Shown in pieces: positions 1 through 8,473 of a stretch of 44,392 nt of DNA (position 1 is the stretch's first letter; every line of letters begins with the position of its first letter). The notes under the pieces were generated by a model. It saw only the letters and a list, made by a program, of their open reading frames with translations, was not told the origin of the DNA and did no database searches. A program made the translations under genes and the position numbers. The stretch is taken from NCBI GenBank assembly GCA_903858935.1, contig CAIOKO010000163.1, forward strand, positions 1 to 44,392, in the 5' to 3' direction. Origin of the DNA: an uncultured Schlesneria sp. Lineage in GTDB: Bacteria > Planctomycetota > Planctomycetia > Planctomycetales > Planctomycetaceae.

Positions 1-108
1 ACCCTGCTGAAACGCCATCCGGCAATAGACAGCCTCCGGGGAAAGATGCTACGCTGCATGATGAATCCAGACTTCCTCACCGAAGTACTGACAAATCAAC
101 AACTTTGA
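1..108 (+). CDS. C-terminal end of a probable ISAs1-family transposase (partial)
   Basis: The window opens inside a reading frame that continues for 35 codons and stops at TGA 106-108. The residues read LLKRHPAIDSLRGKMLRC and then MMNPDFLTEVLTNQQL. The pattern of Leu-Leu-Lys, a basic stretch and a closing (A/C)-M-(D/N)-x-(N/D)-(Y/F)-L-x-x-(V/L)-L resembles the extreme C-terminus of DDE transposases of the ISAs1 (H-repeat) family. The catalytic part lies before base 1, so integrity cannot be judged, and no terminal inverted repeat could be identified just downstream. The family call rests on recall of the C-terminal pattern and is moderately sure. That this is a coding 3' end next to accessory DNA fits the decayed genes that follow. 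Confidence 0.55.
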   Translation, partial: TLLKRHPAIDSLRGKMLRCMMNPDFLTEVLTNQQL

Positions 109-265
109 TATGCGCTGGCCGTGCCCCACAGATCGCCCGAGTGATGCTCTTTTCGTTAGCACCGTGCCGAAACTCCACAAGCATCGATTGCGTTCTCATC
201 ACTCCGTGCCTCTGCGGCTCTGTGAGAAACCACTTCTTTGGGAGAACATGATAACCATATCCCTT

Positions 266-377
266 CCGTCTCTTTCCCCTGAAGGGGGAACGGATATCAG
301 CCCAGGGCAAGCTCGTCCGCGAGCGCCGCCCTGGGTCACGATCAAAAAAACGGATTTGCCCTGTAAGGGCAACGGAA
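266..377 (+). repeat. Dispersed intergenic repeat, copy A (inverted relative to copy B)
   Basis: A block with short hairpins. TTTCCCCTGAAGGGGGAA is a self-complementary stem, GCCCAGGGC and GCCGCCCTGGG flank a central GCTCGTCCGCGAGCG hairpin, and TGCCCTGTAAGGGCAA is a third stem. The same order of elements occurs in reverse complement at 431-550. The reading frames through it give low-complexity peptides and are not genes. This type of GC-rich palindromic intergenic element is common in planctomycete genomes, but I cannot name the family. Confidence 0.7.
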
Positions 378-430
378 CCAGCGATACACCATTTCCGGCA
401 TCAATTGTTTGACCCGAATCGCGAACATTG

Positions 431-550
431 CATTCCCGTGCCCCTTCAGGGCACCTGCAATTCCCTCAACCGCAACCCAGGGCGGCGCTCGAAGACTCGC
501 TTGCCACTGGGCTGGTATCCGTATCCCCTTCGGGAAAAAGACGATGGCAA
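431..550 (-). repeat. Dispersed intergenic repeat, copy B (reverse complement of copy A)
   Basis: Read on the minus strand, this block has the same succession as copy A: TTTTTCCCGAAGGGGATAC, GATACCAGCCCAGTGGCAAG, the GAGTCTTCGAGCGCC hairpin, GCCGCCCTGGG and a TGCCCTGAAGGGGCA stem. Substitutions between the copies fall largely outside the stems or keep pairing. The two copies are about 55 bases apart and in opposite orientation, so the pair could form one large cruciform. Confidence 0.7.
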
Positions 551-795
551 CCCGGAAAAAAATCATGGGGCGATAACCTATACACGGCGGACTCCCCGCT
601 GAACCCGATTGCGTGTCACCGATTCAATTCCGACCTCTGGGACAGAGTTGAGGAACGCTGGCATGGTTGGAAACAATTCTCGCGGAAGCTGGGAGATCCG
701 CGAGACATCCAACTTTTCGGAGTTCGATCGGTCGAAGAAGGGGAGATCGATGCGCAAGTTTGTGGCAAAAGGTCTGTGTTCGCGTCAGACAGAAT
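551..795. other. No gene recognised between repeat copy B and the vapC remnant
   Basis: Open frames here are short, lack convincing start contexts and show no protein pattern I recognise. The stretch is probably decayed or intergenic sequence next to the broken toxin gene. Confidence 0.5.
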
Positions 796-976
796 CTAAC
801 TCCAGTTTTCAATACTCAGGCCAGTGATCCGGGAAAAGTGAGCAGTGTTGTTTGTCACCAATGTTGCTTGAAGACTGACCGAATGCGCCGCGATCAGCAG
901 GTCCATCGCCCCCATCGGTTGGCCGATCGATTCGAATCATGAAGATCAAAGTATCGGTGTCGAAGTGGTAGATCAT
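796..976 (-). pseudogene. vapC: vapC-type PIN-domain toxin remnant (internally deleted)
   Basis: The minus strand starts with ATG at 976 and reads MIYHFDTDTLIFMIRIDRP, the typical beginning of a VapC RNase toxin, including the first acidic residue of the PIN active site. The frame is then lost. In a different frame, from 906 to the stop at 796, the sequence reads MDLLIAAHSVSLQATLVTNN and then TAHFSRITGLSIENWS, a near-canonical VapC C-terminus with the later PIN Asp and the NNT motif. A normal VapC is about 130 residues; only some 55-60 codons remain, so the middle of the domain (about half the protein) is deleted and the ends are out of frame. The ATG overlaps the antitoxin stop by four bases (ATGA), the usual vapBC arrangement. 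The remnant should not make an active RNase. Confidence 0.8.
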
Positions 977-1202
977 TCCTTCCAATCTCGTTGTTCGACG
1001 GCAGGCTGAATTCGGCCAGGTTCAAAAAAGCTTTCGGAGATCTCTTCGACCTCCTCAAAGAAAGCGTCCCAAGGGTCGCGTGAAGTCACCGGGAAGCCCT
1101 CGGCGGTCCGCGTCAGATAAACCTCGTCAACAGGCAGTCGAAACTCGTCTGGCAAACAGATCGCCTGAATTGTTCCGCTTTGTTCACCTTTGCGATAGTC
1201 AT
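973..1202 (-). pseudogene. vapB: vapB-type antitoxin, frameshifted near its start
   Basis: The expected VapB start MTIAKV is read from ATG 1202, but after about six codons the family sequence moves to another frame: EQSGTIQAICLPDEFRLPVD and then EVYLTRTAEGFPVTSRDPWD, ending at TGA 973-975. The span is 230 bases, one short of 77 codons, so a single-base deletion near 1185-1188 explains the break. VapB antitoxins of the AbrB/MazE fold have this K-V-x-x-S-G-x-x-Q-A-(I/V)-x-L-P-x-E-(F/Y)-R signature, then an acidic C-terminal toxin-neutralising tail, which is present here. A TTG at 1155 could start a shorter 60-residue product lacking the first DNA-binding strand. The neighbouring vapC is also broken, so the locus is probably dead. 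Confidence 0.75.
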
Positions 1203-1639
1203 GATTTCATTCCGCGATAAACGAGTTTCACCGGTTCATCGCCTCTAAACGATCTAATTCGCCTTGTGAAATGGAATCTGCGAAATGCAGCCATTCATAG
1301 TGCTTTCGTTGTGAGATAGCGTTTGGCCTCTCTGATATTCGCCTCAAACATGGTTTCAGATGACGATGGATTCAATCGCCCCTCCGACAGCATATGAGGG
1401 AGTCAATATTCCATGGCCCAAAACAACATTTCTTTGATGGATGTATCGGCTTGTTTCGTTCGTTCAAGTTGTGATTTCAAATCGGCCCGATTCTCTTTGT
1501 AGTGACTTTAGGGACACAGTGCGCCAGCAAAAGTCAGAGGTTTGGAGCGAATGCAAGTTTCGTACAAGGTAAAATTTCGCCATTCACCCAAGTCTCGAGC
1601 CATTCGTTGTACGTGCGCGGATGCACCAGCCGGAGTGAG
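1203..1639. other. 437 bases without an intact gene; short minus-strand coding-like remnants
   Basis: On the minus strand two short open stretches look protein-like but lack starts. One near 1415-1500 ends in KEMLFWAMEY; the other near 1245-1340 reads KHYEWLHFADSISQGELDRL and ends at AMNR. They may be debris of genes that preceded the vapBC remnant. Their function is not recognisable and the assignment is weak. Confidence 0.25.
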
Positions 1640-3013
1640 TCACGGGCTTCGCAAGCGTTTGACGATGTCGTGGGTCGCGTTGATGATCAAGTCTTCGACA
1701 CCCGGTCGCCAGGGGCCGGGGAGGTTGGTGAAATTCATGGCGCCACCTCCTTCGTAGCCACCTTCCTTGAGGACTCGTTCCGAGGGGATGTAGGCCATCA
1801 CGTCGTTGCTGTAGCAGGCGACCCAGACTGGCGTCGGGCCCAGGTCTCGCTTCAGCCGCAGCGCGTAGTCGATGACGACCTCGCCCCCCAGCGTAACCAT
1901 CGTCAGCTCGCCGCCAAACTGCAGGACTTGAACGGGATACGGATAGCTCTCGCGGACCTTGCCGTGCTTGTCGTGTTCGGCCAATAACGCTTCGGCTCGG
2001 CGTTTCACGAAGAGATCCTTTGAATTGCGACGAGCCATCAATTCGTCATGAGTCATCTGTTCGAACGGCAGATCGATCTCTTTGTACTCGAATTTCAACG
2101 GGCCGCGGAGCGGCTTCGGTTGCGGCAGTAGTGCGGCTTCGACGGCGGTCGCCAGTGTATTGCCGTGAGTGATCGCCCAGTCGATCTGACCACGCGGGTA
2201 CGGGTTCTGGTCGCCGCCACAGCCCATCACGAACAGAGCCGTCGCCCCCGGATGAGCCTTCTCCAACTCGGTCTGCGCGAAGCCGGCGTAATCGCCGTTG
2301 AACTGCAGCAGCGCGGTCGTGGTATTGTGGCAGGCATAGCCGAACGCGATCGCCCGAAGTTTGCCATCCGGAGATTCGACACGGAGCACCGGGACGTCGT
2401 GATCGACAGGTCCATCCGGATACGGGCTGTTTTGAAAGCCCTCCTTCGTCGGCAATCGGCGATTCATGGCAACGCTGCACCGAGCGTGACTGTATGAGAG
2501 TTTCGCCGGCTTCAGGTCTTCCATCGCCAGGTCGATCACACCGATCAGCTTATCACGCAGTTCCACGAAGTACGCTTCGACACGCTGTCGTTGCTCGGGG
2601 TCGAGCGGATACATCACTGACATTTCGAGGTCGTCGCGAACGACGGGACTGCAATGCGTGTGCGAACAGTTCAGCAAAAGGCCTGCGGGATTCAGCTTGT
2701 GCCGGGTTTCGATTGCCTTGGCCACCTGTTGACGCAGTGGCCGAGGAATGCCAATCAGGTCGGTGGTGACGATAACCGCGCGCGTTCCGGCAGTGTCTTC
2801 GACCACGAGTGCCTTCGCATGCAGTTCCGAAAGGACTCCGTCAGACGGCTTGGTCCGCGAGGCATATCCGGCCATCCACATCGGCTGGCTCGGCGTAATC
2901 GAGACCGCTGCGACCCCCACTTTCCAATCCAGCGCGTCATCTGCGGCGAATGCGGGGAGTGGACCAGCAATGCACGAAATCAGAACAGCCATTGTCAGAC
3001 AGGTTGATTTCAT
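1640..3013 (-). CDS. Secreted neutral/alkaline ceramidase-like protein
   Basis: A 457-residue exported protein. An N-terminal signal peptide (MKSTCLTMAVLISC...PAFA) is followed by the start of the neutral ceramidase N-terminal domain (VGVAAVSITPSQPMWMAGYA), the nearby VTTDLIG segment, a metal-ligand motif NCSHTHCSPVV, and a glycine-rich loop MGCGGDQNPYPRG. Neutral ceramidases hydrolyse the amide bond of ceramides with a zinc centre and a serine nucleophile in a GDVSPN-type loop; here the matching loop reads GDQNPY, so the serine appears replaced by asparagine. Many planctomycetes carry such shortened ceramidase-like proteins of unproven substrate. I chose the ATG at 3013 because GGAG lies about ten bases upstream; an ATG at 3025 in the same frame would add four residues. 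The C-terminal immunoglobulin-like domain of true ceramidases is missing. Confidence 0.85.
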   Translation of the reverse strand: MKSTCLTMAVLISCIAGPLPAFAADDALDWKVGVAAVSITPSQPMWMAGYASRTKPSDGVLSELHAKALVVEDTAGTRAVIVTTDLIGIPRPLRQQVAKAIETRHKLNPAGLLLNCSHTHCSPVVRDDLEMSVMYPLDPEQRQRVEAYFVELRDKLIGVIDLAMEDLKPAKLSYSHARCSVAMNRRLPTKEGFQNSPYPDGPVDHDVPVLRVESPDGKLRAIAFGYACHNTTTALLQFNGDYAGFAQTELEKAHPGATALFVMGCGGDQNPYPRGQIDWAITHGNTLATAVEAALLPQPKPLRGPLKFEYKEIDLPFEQMTHDELMARRNSKDLFVKRRAEALLAEHDKHGKVRESYPYPVQVLQFGGELTMVTLGGEVVIDYALRLKRDLGPTPVWVACYSNDVMAYIPSERVLKEGGYEGGGAMNFTNLPGPWRPGVEDLIINATHDIVKRLRSP

Positions 3014-3564
3014 CGAGATCTCCATGCCGGGAAAAATTTACGAGCGGTGATGACTTGCACGTTCGTCGATCAGACATTTTTGTGAGCCCAATATCACTGA
3101 TCAACGAACGCCATCAATGGTCAACCACGGTCGCCATAACTGACCACCCTCCGCTCAGATCCGTACGTGCAGAATTATCGCATAAGGCTCTGGCTATGGA
3201 TAATCACGAGCGAACCGCTCTTCGGGAAAAGGATGGATAAAGTAGGAAAATCTTTCGCGCGTTGAACGAGGCGGGCGTTAGCCCCCCGCACACTTCGTCC
3301 GTCACGTTTCATGATGGAGTTAACCACGCAAACGTGGGAGTGGGTTACGAAAAACGATCAGCAGTCCGAATTCGCCGAATAAATAGTCCGGCTAACGCCC
3401 TCCGGCTCGCCTCGACTGTTTTTTTTCGTGTGTTTCGTGTTTTGGATTCGTCTCGTGATTGGGGTGCGGGCAAAGCTTGCGCCAGGTTCGTGGTGACTCT
3501 CTGTTAATCTCCTGGTTCCGCAGGGTCAGGAGGCCCGCGAAGAACCAGATTCGCCGACGAGCCG
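3014..3564. other. Intergenic region of about 550 bases with one repeat element
   Basis: No gene is visible on either strand. The notable content is the inverted-repeat element at 3267-3414, listed separately. Both flanking genes are on the minus strand, so the promoter of the ceramidase-like gene should lie in the part near 3030-3260, but no clear promoter boxes were found. Confidence 0.5.
3267..3414. repeat. Inverted-repeat intergenic element with GCGTTAGCC-type ends
   Basis: The left end CGAGGCGGGCGTTAGCC (3267-3283) recurs in reverse complement at the right end as GGCTAACGCC followed by CTCCGGCTCGCCTCG (3390-3414). The interior contains a smaller imperfect stem around 3319-3348 (TTAACCACG ... 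GTGGGTTACG). Similar GCGTTAGCC elements are frequent between planctomycete genes and look like miniature, MITE-like or REP-like repeats. There is no coding capacity. Confidence 0.7.
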
Positions 3565-4605
3565 TTATTTCGGCGGTGACTTGAACATCATCATCCCGGC
3601 GGCAGCACCTGCGGCAGCGGCGTTTCCGCCTGATGAGCCAGTATTATCCGTTGTGCCATGAATGCTGAACGTGCTCGATGTGAATCCCGAAGAGGCTGCA
3701 GGGGACGTCGACGTGGGTGGTGTCGTCGGCGGAACTCGACCTGGTTGTGGCAGGCTGGGTGCCACACCCGGGATAAACGATGCCGGCGTTGCCTTGTTTT
3801 CACTGGGGTTCTTAGCCAAGGCTTTTGGTGGCCCAGGGGGTACGATGTTGGGATCTTCCGGGAAAGTCTGAGCGACGTTTGTAGCAATACCTGACGCTGG
3901 CGGCCGCGGGGTTGACGATCCTGACGACTTCCACCAGCTGACTCGCTGACCCGCAAAACTGGCGCCGGTATAGACTGAACCTCGTTGGAAGGGGCCGGTT
4001 CCAAGGACCCATGTGTCTCGAGCATCGGCCGTAATCGGACTGGCGCCGGATTGCCATAACGCCTGCCCCGTCGTCTGGTTGTAGGCAAAGACCGCAATCT
4101 TGGCGACACCCTTCTGAAGTGTCTTCTTCGCGAACGGAATTTCGGGAATCACCGACGGAACCCCCGTTGCCAATGCACCCGCAGGTAAGCTTGTTTGAGG
4201 GATACCGATCAACACGTCCTGACGGTTCGTTCCAATCGCCCCGGCTCGTGCTTCGACCACATACGTTGCGTCATCGCGAGCGGCCTTTAAAAAGACCCCT
4301 TCCGCGAGAAGTCGTTGTCGGATGGAACTGACAATGTACCCTTCGTCCGAAACCCCTTTCAGATACTGTGGGTCAAAGTAGACATCCTTGCCGTTCAACA
4401 CGGAGAAATCCATTTCGCTGATCGACCGATCGATCGCAGCCGACAACAGGATCTGCTCGGTTCCCGTTCGCAACGTATCTGACATTCGAGTCGTGCCGCA
4501 CCCGCTGACAACGAATGTCAGACAGAGAATCTGCGCGCAGGTCCAAAGGCGCGCATTGATGCGATGACCATTTGTGACGTGACAGCAGTAGCGTAGACCC
4601 AGCAT
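3565..4605 (-). CDS. Predicted lipoprotein of unknown function with proline/threonine-rich C-terminus
   Basis: Starting at ATG 4605 the protein has 346 residues. A hydrophobic segment ends in a lipobox (LTFVVSGC followed by GTT), so it should be lipid-anchored in the cell envelope. The middle region (about residues 45-200) resembles a conserved planctomycete lipoprotein type: TGTEQILLSAAIDRSISEMD, FDPQYLKG, and a stretch on a motif like YNQTTGQALWQSG. The last hundred residues are low-complexity Pro/Ser/Thr/Gly and end in AAGAAAGMMMFKSPPK. The frame is open upstream to 4749, but the extra residues precede the signal peptide and are unlikely to be used. I do not recognise a characterised family; a role in envelope assembly is only a guess. 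Confidence 0.75.
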   Translation of the reverse strand: MLGLRYCCHVTNGHRINARLWTCAQILCLTFVVSGCGTTRMSDTLRTGTEQILLSAAIDRSISEMDFSVLNGKDVYFDPQYLKGVSDEGYIVSSIRQRLLAEGVFLKAARDDATYVVEARAGAIGTNRQDVLIGIPQTSLPAGALATGVPSVIPEIPFAKKTLQKGVAKIAVFAYNQTTGQALWQSGASPITADARDTWVLGTGPFQRGSVYTGASFAGQRVSWWKSSGSSTPRPPASGIATNVAQTFPEDPNIVPPGPPKALAKNPSENKATPASFIPGVAPSLPQPGRVPPTTPPTSTSPAASSGFTSSTFSIHGTTDNTGSSGGNAAAAGAAAGMMMFKSPPK

Positions 4606-4864
4606 GGAAATGTGCTTGCCTGAAACGACCGTTGGATTTTCTTGTGTGATGGGAGAGAAGCGAACTGTAAATTGTGAAGCCAGTTCCTCCAAGACGAATT
4701 TCGACGCGTCATGAAAGTGGGCTTGACGTGTTTGAGAAATTGACAGCAACCGGGATTCGAACGTCGTTTAACCCCGATATATCCGGTGATGACGATGGCG
4801 GCTCGCCCGGTCCGATTTGTTTATGCAAAAATCCTGGCGGTTTTGCCCAGCCGTCCAGTCTCCT

Positions 4865-4879
4865 GGCGAGAATCTCGCC
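4865..4879 (-). terminator. Possible terminator hairpin after the zinc-ribbon gene
   Basis: The minus strand after the gene ending at 4904 carries GGCGAGATTCTCGCC, a 7-bp perfect stem with a single-base loop. A second small palindrome, GAAGTGATAATCACTTC, spans the stop codon. Neither has a strong U-tract, so the assignment is tentative. Confidence 0.35.
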
Positions 4880-4903
4880 TGATATTCTGATACGAAGTGA
4901 TTA

Positions 4904-6148
4904 TCACTTCTTTTCGCTCATTTCATCATCGTCGGCCTTCTTTTCGTCCGCGTCTTTCATGGGCTTAGATTTGGAGTCTTCTGCTTCGGGCTTCTTGTTT
5001 TCTGCCGATTTTGGTTGAACAATCTCTCCTTTGACCTTCACTTTGAATTCAGCGGGAACCACGGTTCGACCGTTAGCAGATTCCCGTCCGATGACTTCAA
5101 AACCGGTGATTCCGGCAGGAAGCAGAAAATAGAGCCCCCCTTCAGAATCTTCATAGATGCAGGGGTAAAGAGTTCTGCCAGATGCCGCAACCAGTTGATG
5201 CCCAAACCCACCGACGAGCGAGGGGATTGCGAGCGAATCTCGGAAGACAGTAATGCTTTCGGCGGGGGCCTTCTTGGCCAACACGTTTTGATAAGCCTCC
5301 ATGAACTCGGTCGCAGCCCGATTGACCTCTTTGGACCGTTGATCGTCGAGCGCAGGGCCGTGTTTACGCAGATATTTCTGTATGACATCGACTCCGCTTG
5401 TTTTGACGCGGTAAAACCGCGACTGAGTCCCCGCCGCAACGGAAACCAGCACCCCTTTTTGACTTCCAGCAAGCTCGACCAGCATGCTGTTACTGTTCAG
5501 CGGCACCGGCTTTTTTTCCAGCTTTTTCAAGAGTTCTGCGACGTCGTCTGGCGAAAGCTTGAAATGGGACTTATCGATCAGTGCTGGACGTAATTCGACG
5601 TTCTCGGAGCTTCCCGCGATTAAATCGCCCTTTAAGTGTTCAGCCATTAACAATGAGGCAATGACGTATCCGACGATTCCCAGAAGCACTAATCCAACGA
5701 CGCCACCAATGATCAAATAGTTGTTGTTTTGTTTCCGTTTTTTGGAACGTTTGGCAACAGGTTTGGGGGGAGGAGGCTCAATCTTAGGCAATTCACCAAT
5801 TCGGGGTTTGGTTAATGCGGCGGGATCGAAAATCGCTGGCGGGGACGGGACCTCATTTCCAGGAACGGGCACAAATGCGGGTGGGGGACTCACCACCTTC
5901 GGAATAGGGATGTCGACTGATGATGGGGTCGGGGCGAGTGAGGCTGGGCTTGGAACAGGTTGTTCTTCCGCATAAGGAAGCACAAAGGGCTCTTCCTCAA
6001 CGGCAGGTTTTTCCTCCCGTTTCGGCGGCGACTTCCGTGGGACCGTGATCTTCATTCCACACTTCGGGCAGCGGCCCTGACCACCCCGAGCGCTGTCCGG
6101 CACTCGAATCGTCGCACTGCAGTACTTACACGGAAACTCGATCGACAT
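4904..6148 (-). CDS. Zinc-ribbon single-pass membrane protein of unknown function
   Basis: A 414-residue protein in four parts. Residues 1-35 form a zinc ribbon with four cysteines (C7, C10, C27, C30; CxxC-x16-CxxC), similar to MJ0042-type ribbons. Residues 40-140 are a Pro/Val/Glu-rich linker ending in a basic cluster (KRSKKRKQ). Residues 144-168 are one transmembrane helix (LIIGGVVGLVLLGIVGYVIA). Residues 170-375 are a soluble domain without a family I recognise, containing LVELAGSQKGVLVSVAAGTQ and FLLPAGITGFEVIGRE, followed by a charged Lys/Glu/Asp tail. The ribbon would be cytoplasmic and the C-terminal domain outside the cytoplasmic membrane. The same cysteine spacing occurs in the second ExbD protein of this window. 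It is transcribed divergently from the moxR operon. Confidence 0.75.
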   Translation of the reverse strand: MSIEFPCKYCSATIRVPDSARGGQGRCPKCGMKITVPRKSPPKREEKPAVEEEPFVLPYAEEQPVPSPASLAPTPSSVDIPIPKVVSPPPAFVPVPGNEVPSPPAIFDPAALTKPRIGELPKIEPPPPKPVAKRSKKRKQNNNYLIIGGVVGLVLLGIVGYVIASLLMAEHLKGDLIAGSSENVELRPALIDKSHFKLSPDDVAELLKKLEKKPVPLNSNSMLVELAGSQKGVLVSVAAGTQSRFYRVKTSGVDVIQKYLRKHGPALDDQRSKEVNRAATEFMEAYQNVLAKKAPAESITVFRDSLAIPSLVGGFGHQLVAASGRTLYPCIYEDSEGGLYFLLPAGITGFEVIGRESANGRTVVPAEFKVKVKGEIVQPKSAENKKPEAEDSKSKPMKDADEKKADDDEMSEKK

Positions 6149-6518
6149 GGTAGCTTCATTAAGGTTAAAGGAACGTTGATCGCGGTGGCGGGAAGTTAAT
6201 CATGCGGCCACCGATTTGAAAAGCAACCGAATCCAAATGGAAAGCAGGTTCATCTGACAGAAACACGGCTTCGGCGTCACTTACGATTGTTTTCAACGAT
6301 CAGTGCGGAAGAAATGCGAAACCGACTGGAGTTTCTCAGCAATTGGTCAGAGTCGTCCAGTTGAAAAACAGGATGCTGTTCAGAATCCGTTAATGTTGTT
6401 CGTGCTTGCGTTTCAATTTGCGCCACGAAAACCGAGTGGCGGGGGTCGCGTCCGGTTCTGCCAGCCGCTAGCATGCGTGTGGTTTATTTTTCCTTCACAT
6501 TTGGGAGACCGCGTCGTC
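6149..6518. other. Divergent intergenic region upstream of the moxR operon
   Basis: About 370 bases separate the minus-strand zinc-ribbon gene from the MoxR start. The moxR frame is open upstream to 6303, but the added residues have no family resemblance, so this is taken as promoter region for both directions. No confident promoter boxes or hairpins were found. Confidence 0.45.
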
Positions 6519-7574
6519 ATGAGCGACTCCGTGTCACAAGCCGATATCGAAGCCTCCATTGCAAAACTTGGTACAGCGTATCAATCGATCCGCGATCAAA
6601 TGTCCAAAGTCATCGTTGGCCAGGACGATGTCATCGAGCAACTGCTGATCGCGCTCTTCAGCCGTGGTCACTGTTTGCTGGAAGGGGTTCCTGGACTGGC
6701 TAAAACCCTGATGATCAGCACGCTGGCTCGATGTCTGTCGATGAGCTTCGCGCGTATTCAATTTACCCCGGATTTGATGCCTGCCGACATCACCGGGACT
6801 GACGTTCTGCAAGAGAACCGCGATACTGGCAAACGAGAGTTTCGATTTATCACCGGACCTTTGTTTCACAACATGGTTCTCGCGGACGAAATCAATCGAA
6901 CTCCGCCCAAGACGCAGGCCGCTTTGTTGGAAGCGATGCAGGAACGGCAAGTGACCGTCGGCCAGACGCGCCACGTTCTGGCTGATCCGTTTTTCGTGTT
7001 AGCGACACAGAACCCGATTGAGCAGGAAGGGACCTATTCGCTGCCTGAAGCGCAACAGGACCGCTTCATGTTCAAGGTCTTCGTGAAGTATCCTTCGTTC
7101 GCCGAAGAACGACAGATTGCCAAGCGAACAACATCGCTTCAGTCTGACATCATCACTCAAGTTCTCGATGCCGAAGAGATCCTGGCTTTGCAACGACTGG
7201 TGCGGCAGGTTCCTGCCAGCGATCATGTCGTTGACTATGCCTTGGCGCTGGTTCGACAGACTCGGGTTGGCGAAGCTGGTATCCCTAAGTTCGTCAGCGA
7301 ACAGCTCAGTTGGGGTGCCGGTCCACGAGCGGTGCAGTTCCTGTTGTTGGGAGGAAAGGCACGAGCACTGCTGAATGGTCGAACTTATGTTTCGACTGAC
7401 GATATTCAAGCTCTGGCGGCTCCCGTGTTGCGACACCGGATCGTGGTGAACTTTTCGGCTGAAAGCGAAGGGATTACTTCGGACCAAGTCATTGCGCAAT
7501 TGATCAAGTCGACTCCGTCGAAAGAAGGCGAACTGACCCGTGACCCAAACCTCGCGAAGATTTTTGCCGCCTGA
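6519..7574 (+). CDS. MoxR-family AAA+ ATPase
   Basis: A 351-residue cytoplasmic ATPase. Walker A is EGVPGLAKT (about residues 55-63), Walker B is MVLADEINR (119-127), sensor 1 is [15 protein letters not shown], and the C-terminal lid contains [20 protein letters not shown], all typical of MoxR. MoxR ATPases act as chaperone-like factors, usually with DUF58 and VWA proteins, in maturation of envelope or periplasmic complexes. ATG 6519 is preferred over upstream starts because family homology begins there and GGGAGA lies upstream at 6503-6508. The following DUF58 gene starts 35 bases before this one ends, in another frame, which argues for coupled translation. It heads a six-gene apparent operon. 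Confidence 0.92.
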   Translation: MSDSVSQADIEASIAKLGTAYQSIRDQMSKVIVGQDDVIEQLLIALFSRGHCLLEGVPGLAKTLMISTLARCLSMSFARIQFTPDLMPADITGTDVLQENRDTGKREFRFITGPLFHNMVLADEINRTPPKTQAALLEAMQERQVTVGQTRHVLADPFFVLATQNPIEQEGTYSLPEAQQDRFMFKVFVKYPSFAEERQIAKRTTSLQSDIITQVLDAEEILALQRLVRQVPASDHVVDYALALVRQTRVGEAGIPKFVSEQLSWGAGPRAVQFLLLGGKARALLNGRTYVSTDDIQALAAPVLRHRIVVNFSAESEGITSDQVIAQLIKSTPSKEGELTRDPNLAKIFAA

Positions 7575-8451
7575 GGCCATTGCCCGGATCTCACGGCTCG
7601 AAATTCTGGCTCGTAACGTGGTTGAAGGCTTTTTGTCCGGCCTGCACCGAAGTCCGTACTTTGGTCAGTCGGTTGAGTTTGCCCAGCACCGCGAGTATGC
7701 ACCTGGTGACGACATTCGTCGTATCGACTGGAAGGTCTGGTCCAAAACGGACAAGTACTACATCAAACAGTACGAAGAAGAAACCAATCTTCGCACGACG
7801 TTGCTTGTCGATTTGTCGGAATCGATGCAGTTTGGTTCGGGCAAGCTGACAAAATATGAATACGCCTGCCAGCTTACGGCGGCCCTTTCCTACATGTTGT
7901 TGCGTCAGCAGGACAGCGTGGGGATCACCACGTTTGATTCCGAAATCCGCTCGCGAGTTCCGGCGAGCAGCAAACAGAACCATCTGCACGCCATTCTTGC
8001 GACGCTCGAACACGATCAACCAGCAAAGAAGACCGACCTGCAGCGCATGCTGGCTCAGGTAGCGGACGAGCAGACTCGACGCGGGCTGATTGTTGTGATC
8101 TCGGATTTATTCGTGGATCGAGACGGCCTGTTCAAAGGGCTGAAGCTGTTACGAACGCGAGGTCACGACGTGATGGTCATGCACGTGATGGACGATCAGG
8201 AACTCGATTTTAATTATTCGGGGACGACCAAGTTCGAGGGGATGGAAGAGGCGGGAGATCTGATCTGTGATCCTCGCTCGTTGCGTGACGGATACGTCGC
8301 GGCCGTCACGAAGTTTGTCGAAGAATTGAATCGAAACTGCGCCCGTCAGATGATCGACTTTCAGACGATCCGTACCAGCCAGCACCTTGACGCGGCCCTT
8401 GCATACTATGTGACTCATCGCGTCGGAATGCGGAAATCGGTCAGGAATTGA
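7540..8451 (+). CDS. DUF58 domain protein (MoxR partner, VWA-like fold)
   Basis: A 303-residue protein starting with GTG at 7540 inside the end of moxR. It has the DUF58 signature around residues 47-80 ([20 protein letters not shown], then the KQYEEE stretch) and a VWA-like metal-site motif DLSES at residues 91-95. There is no transmembrane segment, so it is a soluble version without the membrane-anchored N-terminus of longer homologues. DUF58 proteins are regular partners of MoxR. The gene that follows is a secreted carbohydrate esterase rather than the usual VWA/transglutaminase genes. Confidence 0.9.
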   Translation: MTQTSRRFLPPEAIARISRLEILARNVVEGFLSGLHRSPYFGQSVEFAQHREYAPGDDIRRIDWKVWSKTDKYYIKQYEEETNLRTTLLVDLSESMQFGSGKLTKYEYACQLTAALSYMLLRQQDSVGITTFDSEIRSRVPASSKQNHLHAILATLEHDQPAKKTDLQRMLAQVADEQTRRGLIVVISDLFVDRDGLFKGLKLLRTRGHDVMVMHVMDDQELDFNYSGTTKFEGMEEAGDLICDPRSLRDGYVAAVTKFVEELNRNCARQMIDFQTIRTSQHLDAALAYYVTHRVGMRKSVRN

Positions 8452-8473
8452 TTGACGTAAAAACAGGCGTCTT

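Noticed and set aside
77-566. Several 60-120-codon ORFs at the window start
   Set aside because: They run through the palindromic repeat and encode repeat-derived peptides without starts in good context.
1502-1987. 161-codon plus-strand ORF
   Set aside because: It lies opposite the ceramidase-like gene and has a Val/Asp/Arg-rich shadow composition; the minus-strand frame has a signal peptide and family motifs.
5015-5593. 192-codon plus-strand ORF
   Set aside because: Shadow of the zinc-ribbon membrane protein gene on the minus strand.
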